Shown in pieces: positions 1 to 5,331 of a DNA stretch of 7,514 nt. A program made the translations under genes and the position numbers. Position 1 is the stretch's first letter; each line of letters begins with the position of its first letter. Origin of the DNA: Gemmatimonadota bacterium (GTDB taxonomy: Bacteria > Gemmatimonadota > Gemmatimonadetes > Gemmatimonadales > GWC2-71-9); the NCBI GenBank assembly GCA_016180765.1, contig JACPAP010000302.1:1-7514 (forward strand). Direction: 5' to 3'. The notes under the pieces were generated by a model. It saw only the letters and a program-made list of their open reading frames with translations. It ran no database searches and had not been told where the DNA came from.

Positions 1-1
1 C

Positions 2-400
2 CGCGACGCGCTCAACCTCCGGACCAGGATCGTCGGCGTGGTGGCGCAGAACGCCCCGGCCTACGCCCTCTCGCTCGCCCGCGGCGAGCCGGTGGCGACT
101 GACTCCGCCGCCACCATCGCCGACGGCGTCGCTTGCCGCGTCCCCGATCCCACGGCGCTGGAGCTGATCCGGAAGGGCGTAGACCGAATCGTCACAGTCT
201 CCGAGGAGGAGATCCGGGCGGCCATGCGTCACTACTTCACCGACACCCACAACGTCGCCGAGGGCGCCGGGGCCACGCCGCTGGCCGCGCTGCTTCAGGA
301 GCGGGACCGCATGCGGGGCAGGAAAGTCGGGCTGGTGCTGTCAGGCGGTAACGTGGACCGGGAGGTTTACGCACGCGTCCTCGCGGATGCCGGTGCGTGA
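2..400 (+). CDS. Threonine/serine dehydratase, PLP fold type II, C-terminal part (5' truncated)
   Basis: Only the last 132 residues are present; the frame is open to the left edge. The enzyme would deaminate threonine (to 2-oxobutanoate) or serine (to pyruvate) in the cytosol using PLP. The visible part carries the usual late landmarks of the threonine deaminase/serine racemase group: an ADGVA segment, the VTVSEEEIRAAM helix, a VAEGAGATPLAALL helix, and LSGGNVD near the end. The SGGN serine (visible residue 114) is the one that contacts the PLP pyridine nitrogen in this family. The protein ends about 15 residues after that motif, so there is no C-terminal ACT domain. This argues for the short, catabolic or racemase-like form rather than the isoleucine-regulated biosynthetic IlvA. 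The lysine and glycine-loop motifs lie outside the window, so dehydratase versus racemase cannot be settled. It converges on the M49 peptidase gene. Confidence 0.9.
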   Translation, partial: RDALNLRTRIVGVVAQNAPAYALSLARGEPVATDSAATIADGVACRVPDPTALELIRKGVDRIVTVSEEEIRAAMRHYFTDTHNVAEGAGATPLAALLQERDRMRGRKVGLVLSGGNVDREVYARVLADAGA

Positions 401-424
401 GACGTGAGATGTGAGACGTGAGAA
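397..424 (+). repeat. Four tandem GTGAGAN heptamers
   Basis: Four exact-register heptamers, GTGAGAC, GTGAGAT, GTGAGAC and GTGAGAA, run from the last codons of the dehydratase gene into the intergenic gap. The dehydratase TGA stop (398-400) lies inside the first unit. An inverted copy of the same motif lies at 449-459. Confidence 0.85.
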
Positions 425-459
425 GGGCGTGATGCCCGTCGTCACTGATCACGTCTCAC
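411..459. terminator. Candidate bidirectional terminator hairpin between convergent genes
   Basis: Bases 411-421 (GTGAGACGTGA) are perfectly complementary to 449-459 (TCACGTCTCAC), giving an 11-bp stem. The 27-nt loop holds a second small stem, GGGC 425-428 with GCCC 434-437. The structure sits exactly between two converging genes and includes the stop codon of the minus-strand peptidase (456-458). There is no clear U-tract on either strand, so intrinsic termination is plausible but not proven. It may simply be an inverted intergenic repeat. Confidence 0.5.
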
Positions 460-2111
460 TTCACGGTCACGGTCGGTAGGCCAGCGCCCCGCTGCTCAAA
501 CACCAGGTCCACCGGAATCCCCGCCGCGCTCAGGCGGTTCAGGTCGGCCTTGAGCACCGGGCTGACGATGCCCTCCTCCGCCAGGAGCCTACCCGCGCCC
601 TCGTAGTCTCCCTCCCCCTGAAGGGTGAGGATCCGCTCGGCCACGGTGTGGACCGCCTCGGGCATGCGATCGAGATGCACCCGATACGTTCCGCTGGCGC
701 TGTCGCGGGTCAGCGCCCCCAACTCCTGGAACAGGGCGAACTGGACCATGTTGGCGCGGCCGTGCGCGTCCGTGGCGCCGAAACGGACCGAACGCAGGAT
801 GGAGGCCACGAAGCTCACGTAGTTGTCTTCCCGTGAGCCGCCGGTCAGCACGCCCCGCTCTCGCAACTGGCTCACCATGTAGAGCCCCAGGACGTCCGCC
901 TTCCCCTCCTCCAGCGCGGAGGCGTGCTGTTTCAGGGCCTCGCGCACAGTCCCCTTCCCCGTCACGGTGCGCTTGATTCCAAGCCCGTGGGCCACCTCGT
1001 GGAACATGACGTTCTGGAAGAAGGCGTCGAAGGTGATCCGGGATCGCTGGTCTTGGGCGATGAGGAGGTTCGCCATCGGGACCAGGATCTTCTCGAACTT
1101 GGCCCGCATCACGTTCTTGAGTTGCAGGCGCCGGGTGCCCTTCTCCAGCTGTACGGTTTCGTCGTTGGGCAGGTTGATCGCAATGGTCTTGGCGCCGGCG
1201 TTCGCCTCGCCGGCGTAGTACACCACGTCATACGCGTTGAGGTCGGCGTTGGCGCCCGGGGTCTCGCGCTTGTACCGCTCGGGCACCGGCAGGCCGCGCT
1301 GGAGCTGGGGCAGGAAGCCGGCATAGCGGGACAGCCGCTCGCTCCACGCCAGATCCTTGATGAGCACATAGGCTTCGTACGACGCCTTGTAGCCCAAGAG
1401 CTGGTCTTCGTAGGTCTCGATCGGCCCGATCACGACGTCCACGCGGTTCGACTTCATGTCCATCCAGGCGAGATCGCTGGCCCGGTACTCATCGCTCCGC
1501 AGGGCGTCCGAGCGAAGCAGCAGATACCGGCTCAGGCTCGCGTCCCTGGTCAGCCCCGCGGCCGCGCGCAGATGCGCCGCCGCCAGCAGCAGTCGCATCG
1601 CGTAGGCGTCCTTGTACGGCACGGCGCGGAGCGACCCACCGGGCCCCCGACGCACCAGCGCGTACAGGCTCTTCAGGCTGTCGGCCTGCTCGGGGTGCGC
1701 CGCCAGGTACGCTTCGAACTCCGCCTTGGTGAGGTCGGCCGGATAGAAGTTCGCCCCCGCCGGCTTGGGCCCCACACCCGGCAGGAACGGCTGGTTGTCC
1801 CGCAGCCGGTCCCACGGCCCGTAGTTCATCTCGACGTAGCGCCGGACCTCGGGGTCACGAATCGAGGCCAGCAGCGAGTCATGGGCGCCGTACGCTTGGT
1901 CCCAGAACAGCGTGTCCATCTCGGCGGCGGCCGCGATCAGATAGGCAATGGTCAGGCGATCGGCCTGGGTGAGCCCCGTGGTGTCGGCCTCGAGCCGCAC
2001 CGTGGCGTACTGGGCCAGGCGATCGCGCACGTCCACCCGGCCCGACTCGCAGGCCGGGGCCGGCATGGTCATGCAAAGCGTCAGCGTGAGTGGGGTCCAC
2101 CGGGGTGTCAT
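456..2111 (-). CDS. M49-family (dipeptidyl peptidase III-like) zinc peptidase, probable lipoprotein
   Basis: This 551-residue protein matches the bacterial branch of the DPP III (M49) family, which cleaves dipeptides from peptide N-termini. The zinc site is visible: HEVAHGLGI at residues 371-379 gives ligands H371 and H375 and catalytic E372, and the second motif EEGKAD at 401-406 supplies the third ligand, probably E402. The first motif is the five-residue HExxH form, not the six-residue HELLGH of eukaryotic DPP III. The N-terminus is hydrophobic and ends in APAC (Cys21) followed by Glu, a weak lipobox, so export and lipid anchoring are likely but not certain. The ATG start has AGGA seven bases upstream. 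Length is somewhat below the roughly 700 residues of eukaryotic DPP III and fits the bacterial relatives. It converges on the dehydratase gene; the orphan membrane protein gene lies 186 bp upstream on the same strand. Confidence 0.88.
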   Translation of the reverse strand: MTPRWTPLTLTLCMTMPAPACESGRVDVRDRLAQYATVRLEADTTGLTQADRLTIAYLIAAAAEMDTLFWDQAYGAHDSLLASIRDPEVRRYVEMNYGPWDRLRDNQPFLPGVGPKPAGANFYPADLTKAEFEAYLAAHPEQADSLKSLYALVRRGPGGSLRAVPYKDAYAMRLLLAAAHLRAAAGLTRDASLSRYLLLRSDALRSDEYRASDLAWMDMKSNRVDVVIGPIETYEDQLLGYKASYEAYVLIKDLAWSERLSRYAGFLPQLQRGLPVPERYKRETPGANADLNAYDVVYYAGEANAGAKTIAINLPNDETVQLEKGTRRLQLKNVMRAKFEKILVPMANLLIAQDQRSRITFDAFFQNVMFHEVAHGLGIKRTVTGKGTVREALKQHASALEEGKADVLGLYMVSQLRERGVLTGGSREDNYVSFVASILRSVRFGATDAHGRANMVQFALFQELGALTRDSASGTYRVHLDRMPEAVHTVAERILTLQGEGDYEGAGRLLAEEGIVSPVLKADLNRLSAAGIPVDLVFEQRGAGLPTVTVK

Positions 2112-2118
2112 CGTCGCG

Positions 2119-2122
2119 TCCT
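2119..2122 (-). promoter_or_regulatory. Ribosome binding site for the M49 peptidase
   Basis: On the minus strand AGGA is followed by a 7-nt spacer and the ATG at 2109-2111. It supports that ATG over the internal ATG codons at residues 14 and 16, which would cut the signal sequence short. Confidence 0.6.
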
Positions 2123-2153
2123 GTGGGGTGCCGGCGGGAATGTTACGGAGAGG

Positions 2154-2298
2154 GCGGCAGAAGCGGCAGAAGGGCGGACCTGCGTCCCTTCGCGCGCTGC
2201 AGTTACGCGCGTGCCGCAGACGAAGAAAGTTTTCATGGCGCGCGCTCCACTGACGCGCGCTCCGAGACGCACGTCCGCCCTTCTGCCGCTTCTGCCGC
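2154..2298. repeat. 145-bp intergenic palindrome with perfect 26-bp arms
   Basis: The outer arms 2154-2179 and 2273-2298 are exact reverse complements over 26 bp. Each arm contains a tandem 9-mer (GCGGCAGAA twice on the + strand) followed by GGGCGGAC. Pairing continues inward in the same register, with no insertion or deletion, almost to the centre at 2226. Of 72 possible pairs I count about 52 Watson-Crick and 4 G-T, including TGCGTC/GACGCA, two GCGCGC blocks and CAGT/ACTG. A 10-bp direct repeat CGCGCGCTCC occurs inside at 2239-2248 and 2254-2263. The element fills most of the 186-bp gap between two minus-strand genes, and its right end touches the stop codon of the upstream one (2298-2300). 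It could be a dispersed REP/MITE-like palindrome, a strong terminator, or a structured RNA. No transposase or clear target-site duplication is visible. Confidence 0.85.
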
Positions 2299-2882
2299 TA
2301 TCGAACCCGGACGCGAACGCGCCGCATTTCGTCCCGCGCACGGCGTACATCGCGCTGCACCTGCTCCTGCACCCGCTCACGAATGCAGGCGGTGTCGGCG
2401 CGATCGGTCCAGGGGGCACACCCCAGCTCGTCGGCGCTCACGTACAAGGGCGCCTCACCGCCCTGTACGAACACCACCCGGCCGAACGGCACCAGCCCGG
2501 CGGTGTCGGACGCGCATTCCAGCGCGCGCTTGAAGTCGCCCGGATCGAACGTCACCAGCTGGAAAGTGCACCCGCGCACGTCGGGATCGTCCGCGGCCTC
2601 TCGCGCCAGGTCAATGACCAGGCGCAGGCTGTCCACGGCGCGAGGCTGGTGCCGCTCCAACCGCAGGCTGTCCAGCGAGCCGATCTTGCGGCCGTCCAGG
2701 TAGGCCGGCACGAAGGGCACGCCAAGGGCAAGGGGTCCGCTCCCGTGCTTCAAACTGTCTGCCCATAGCCCGATGGTGTTTCGGAGTGCGACGGCGCGGC
2801 GGGCTGCCAGCACCCCCGCGACACCGGCCACGACGACCAGGGGGGCGCCAAACCGTATCACCAAGCTCCGGAGTCGGCTCAT
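2298..2882 (-). CDS. Membrane-anchored protein of unknown function, 194 aa
   Basis: I do not recognise this family. The protein starts MSRLRSLVIRF, has one hydrophobic helix at about residues 8-27 that reads as a signal anchor, and then a soluble domain of about 165 residues. That domain is mixed alpha/beta, with a strand-like RVVFVQGGEAPLYVSA segment (135-150), four cysteines (105, 123, 155, 166) that could form two disulfides if the domain is exported, and a very basic, Arg-rich C-terminal helix ending VRVRVR. An upstream in-frame ATG would add 30 residues, but those residues are poor and reach across the divergent spacer. The ATG at 2880-2882 has a good GAGGAAA site, so I chose it. It is transcribed away from the hydrolase and could be co-transcribed with the M49 peptidase unless the palindrome ends the message. 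Confidence 0.75.
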   Translation of the reverse strand: MSRLRSLVIRFGAPLVVVAGVAGVLAARRAVALRNTIGLWADSLKHGSGPLALGVPFVPAYLDGRKIGSLDSLRLERHQPRAVDSLRLVIDLAREAADDPDVRGCTFQLVTFDPGDFKRALECASDTAGLVPFGRVVFVQGGEAPLYVSADELGCAPWTDRADTACIRERVQEQVQRDVRRARDEMRRVRVRVR

Positions 2883-2887
2883 AAAGG

Positions 2888-2894
2888 TTTCCTC
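2888..2894 (-). promoter_or_regulatory. Ribosome binding site fixing the start of the 194-aa protein
   Basis: The minus strand reads GAGGAAA, with GAGG 8 nt before the ATG at 2880-2882. This supports the 194-residue form over a longer reading that would begin at 2972 inside the divergent gene. Confidence 0.65.
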
Positions 2895-2931
2895 GCTCGA
2901 CGCCTGCTCGCCCGGTCGGGTTTCAAGCGCG

Positions 2932-2936
2932 GGAGG
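2932..2936 (+). promoter_or_regulatory. Ribosome binding site fixing the GTG start of the alpha/beta-hydrolase
   Basis: GGAGG lies 4 nt before the GTG at 2941 (GGGAG, one base earlier, gives 5 nt). It is the only good site near this reading frame's N-terminus and decides against an ATG at 2773. Confidence 0.6.
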
Positions 2937-2940
2937 GAGC

Positions 2941-3648
2941 GTGGCGGACCTGCCAATCGTCGAGCACCACATCCCGGTGGCCCGGACGGCCAGATACTAC
3001 ACCCTGGGCCCTGCCGGCGCCTCGGCCCAGGAGGTTTGGCTGGTCTGCCACGGGTACGGGCAGCTGGCCCGGTTTTTCCTGCGGCGGTTCGCTCCTCTGG
3101 ACGACGGGACGCGGTTGATCGTGGCCCCGGAGGGGATGTCCCGCTTCTACCTGAGCGATCCCGGCGGATCACACGCGAAGGCCCGGGTCGGCGCCACCTG
3201 GATGACCCGCGAGGACCGCCTCACCGAGATCCAGGACTATGTGGCCTACCTGGACGCCGTGTACCAGCGGGTCGTGACGGGCGTGCCGCACACCATCCGG
3301 CGGTTCGCGCTGGGGTTCTCGCAGGGGGTCGCGACCGCCTGCCGCTGGGCGGCGTTGGGTGCGGCCGGGGTGGATGACCTGATCCTCTGGGCGGAGCGCG
3401 TGCCCCCCGACCTCGATCTGGCGGGCACGGCGGAGCGGCTGCGTCGCATGCGCATTACCCTGGTGACGGGAGCGACCGACCCGGCCGTTCCACCCGGCGC
3501 GCCGGCCGAAGAACGCGACCGGCTGGCGCAGTACGGCATCCCGAGCGAGATCGTGACCTTTCCGGGCGGACACGAGCTGGACGCCGACACGCTCCGGGCG
3601 ATCGCCGACCGGGCCCGGTCCCTGGCCCGGGGCCAGGCGAACCCGTAG
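2941..3648 (+). CDS. Alpha/beta-hydrolase, carboxylesterase/phospholipase-like
   Basis: This 235-residue protein has the size and layout of cytosolic single-domain esterases of the carboxylesterase/lysophospholipase type. The oxyanion-hole strand and loop read VWLVCHGYG (32-40). The nucleophile elbow is GFSQG at 125-129 with Ser127. The acid is Asp180 in TGATDPAVP, and the histidine is His211 in FPGGHELD. There is no signal peptide or membrane segment. The natural substrate cannot be told from sequence. The frame is open back to an ATG at 2773, but that extension would overlap the divergent gene and is Ala/Arg/Thr-rich without structure. GTG at 2941 has a Shine-Dalgarno site and begins just before the first expected strand. 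It is the first of three co-directional genes, 44 bp upstream of the CotH-like gene, so a shared transcript is likely, although a functional link to polyphosphate is not evident. Confidence 0.85.
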   Translation: MADLPIVEHHIPVARTARYYTLGPAGASAQEVWLVCHGYGQLARFFLRRFAPLDDGTRLIVAPEGMSRFYLSDPGGSHAKARVGATWMTREDRLTEIQDYVAYLDAVYQRVVTGVPHTIRRFALGFSQGVATACRWAALGAAGVDDLILWAERVPPDLDLAGTAERLRRMRITLVTGATDPAVPPGAPAEERDRLAQYGIPSEIVTFPGGHELDADTLRAIADRARSLARGQANP

Positions 3649-3692
3649 GTTAAGAGGAACCCTCAGCCGGCCTCCGTGCCACGAGTCGACCT

Positions 3693-4742
3693 ATGACCTG
3701 GAGCCCGTGGGCGGCCTCTTTGGCGGCCGCCGTTGGAACGGGGCTGGCCGCCCCCGCATCCGGCCAAGACGTAGCACCGCTCTTCGGGTCCCACGACATC
3801 CTGAACTTCCGGCTCGAGGCGGACTTCGGTGCGGTGTTCAAGGAGCGGGGCCAGGAGAGCACGGATCATCCCGCCAAGCTCTCCTACACCGCCGGGGACG
3901 GCGCCCCCGTGTCGTTGGACATCCAGATCCAGACCCGCGGAAACTTCCGGCTGCGACCCCAGATCTGCGGCTTTCCGCCGATCCGGCTCGACTTCCCCAA
4001 GTCCGCCGTCGACAACACGCTCTTCGCCGGCCAGGACAAGCTCAAGCTCACGGTGCACTGCCAGGACCGGCGCGCGAACTACGAGCAGTCGGTCCTGATG
4101 GAGTACCTGATCTACCGGGTGTTCAACCTGCTCACCGACCAGAGCTTCCGGGCGCGGCTGGCGCGGTTCACCTATGTGGACGCGGCGGGCAAGCGGGATA
4201 CGCTCACCAAATACGCGTTCTTCATCGAGAACGACGACCGCATGGCGGCGCGGCTGGGAGGCACGCTTCTCGACATCGAAGGGGTCCACGACGAGGCGAC
4301 CGAGCACGACCAGATCACGCGTATTGCGGTGTTCGAGTACTTCATCGGCAACACCGATTGGTCGGTGTGGGGGTTGCACAACATCGTGTTGGTGGTGGCT
4401 CCCAACAGCCAGGTTCCGGTGGCGGTCCCGTATGACTTCGACTGGTCCGGCGTGATCAGCGCGCCGTATGCGCGACCAGACGCCCGACTGCCGATCAAGC
4501 AGGTGCGGGAGCGCCTGTTCCGGGGTTACTGCCGCACGGCGGAGGAGCTGGCGCCGGTCTTCCAGCTGTTCAACGAGAAGAAGGACGCGATCTACGCACT
4601 GTACCGGAGCCAGGAAGGGCTCGACCCGAAGACCCGGGACGAAGCGCTGAAGTACTACGACGAGTTCTACCAAACCATCAACGACCCCAGGGCCGTGAAC
4701 CGGGAGTTCATCCGTAGCTGTCGCCAGGCGGCCGCCCCGTGA
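3693..4742 (+). CDS. Exported CotH-kinase-like protein
   Basis: The 349-residue protein starts with a Sec-type signal peptide (hydrophobic about residues 7-21, likely cleavage after PASG near residue 24). The mature part follows the CotH order: an early RGNFR (82-86), like the RGN(S) motif of CotH proteins, leading into a basic, hydrophobic segment (RLDFPKS, 98-104); a KLKL strand (116-119); a long helix with LMEYLIYRVFNLLTD (135-149); then YAFFIENDD (174-182). The putative active site follows: FIGNTDWS (217-224), HN (229-230) and PYDFDWSG (246-253). CotH proteins are atypical protein kinases, known from spore-coat CotH, where Asn/Asp and DxD-type residues bind ATP and metal. Asp222 and Asp248/Asp250 are the candidates here. 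Four cysteines (92, 123, 280, 343) fit an oxidised, exported fold. The RBS is weak. It is 34 bp upstream of the DUF4956-PPK1 gene. Kinase activity is inferred; a degenerate, binding-only member is possible. Confidence 0.72.
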   Translation: MTWSPWAASLAAAVGTGLAAPASGQDVAPLFGSHDILNFRLEADFGAVFKERGQESTDHPAKLSYTAGDGAPVSLDIQIQTRGNFRLRPQICGFPPIRLDFPKSAVDNTLFAGQDKLKLTVHCQDRRANYEQSVLMEYLIYRVFNLLTDQSFRARLARFTYVDAAGKRDTLTKYAFFIENDDRMAARLGGTLLDIEGVHDEATEHDQITRIAVFEYFIGNTDWSVWGLHNIVLVVAPNSQVPVAVPYDFDWSGVISAPYARPDARLPIKQVRERLFRGYCRTAEELAPVFQLFNEKKDAIYALYRSQEGLDPKTRDEALKYYDEFYQTINDPRAVNREFIRSCRQAAAP

Positions 4743-4776
4743 CCGCGCGCCCCGCGCTCGGCGCGAGCTGATCGCC

Positions 4777-5331
4777 ATGCTGCGGCGATCGCCCGTGGTA
4801 CGGGTCACGCTCTACTATGTGATCGCGATCGGGGCAGCGGTTGCCCTCCTCGAGCTGTTCCCGGCCCTCGGGATTCACTTCTCGCCCGACCCAACGCGCC
4901 TGGTGCCTGACCTGGACCAGCTTCGGGCCGCGCTGGGGCAGGGCGCCCGCGGGGCTCAGGCGGCGTCCGTGACCCCGCTGGAAGCCGTGTTCAGCATCCT
5001 CGGCGCCCTGGTGCTCTCGGTGCCCGTCGCCTGGGTCTACATGCTCACCAAGGAAGATGTGAAGTACGACGAGAGCGTGCCCCACACGGTGATCATCCTG
5101 CCGCTGGTGGTGGCCGGCATCGTGCTCATCGTTCGGGACAGCGTGGCGCTCGCGTTCAGCTTGGCCGGCGTGGTGGCGGCGGTCCGGTTCCGCAACACCC
5201 TGCGAGACACCAAGGACGCGGTGTACATCTTCCTGGCCGTGGGTATTGGGCTGGCGGCGGGCGTGCAGGCGCTGGTGGTGGCGCTGATTCTCTCCAGCAT
5301 CTTCAACATCGTGGTGTTCGTGCTCTGGAAG
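4777..5331 (+). other. DUF4956-type membrane domain within the fusion protein
   Basis: This is residues 1-185 of the fusion. TM1 is followed by a roughly 40-residue polar loop rich in Pro, Asp and Gln (29-68), then five closely spaced helices. The charged RFRNTLRDTKDA loop between helices 4 and 5 (137-148) is the most conserved feature of the family. DUF4956 has no established biochemical function. Known members that I recall are often encoded beside VTC-type polyphosphate polymerase domains and CotH proteins, which points to polyphosphate handling at the membrane. Confidence 0.8.

Larger units (their letters stand above)
2883..2940. promoter_or_regulatory. Divergent intergenic spacer, probable back-to-back promoters
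   Basis: These 58 bases separate two diverging start codons and must hold at least part of the signals for both genes. A TTGAAA on the minus strand (2921-2926) could be a -35 box, but no convincing -10 follows it. A small palindrome CCCGGTCGGG lies at 2911-2920. I cannot assign a specific operator. Confidence 0.35.

Noticed and set aside
2108..2238. Small minus-strand ORF starting MKTFFVCG inside the palindrome
   Set aside because: It is 42 codons, lies almost wholly within the palindrome, overlaps the peptidase start, and has no clear ribosome site. The open frame follows from GC-rich repeat sequence.
924..2768. Long 614-codon open frame on the + strand
   Set aside because: It lies antisense to the M49 peptidase and the 194-aa gene, and reads through the palindrome. 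Its composition (His, Arg, Gln, Val-rich, no domain) is that of an antisense shadow in high-GC DNA.
2773..2940. 56-residue N-terminal extension of the alpha/beta-hydrolase from an ATG at 2773
   Set aside because: It overlaps the divergent membrane protein gene, looks like its antisense translation, and the GTG at 2941 has a ribosome binding site and fits the fold.
3649..3692. Possible terminator after the alpha/beta-hydrolase
   Set aside because: No convincing stem-loop is present in the 44-bp gap, so I kept the three + strand genes as one likely transcript.
4743..4776. Possible terminator or promoter between the CotH-like and PPK1 genes
   Set aside because: The 34 bases are GC-rich with no stable hairpin plus U-tract and no -10/-35 pair; simple operon spacing is the better reading.
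3663..4808. 381-codon open frame on the - strand
   Set aside because: Antisense to the CotH-like gene. The opposite strand has a signal peptide and recognisable motifs; this one has only Arg/His/Val-rich low-complexity sequence.
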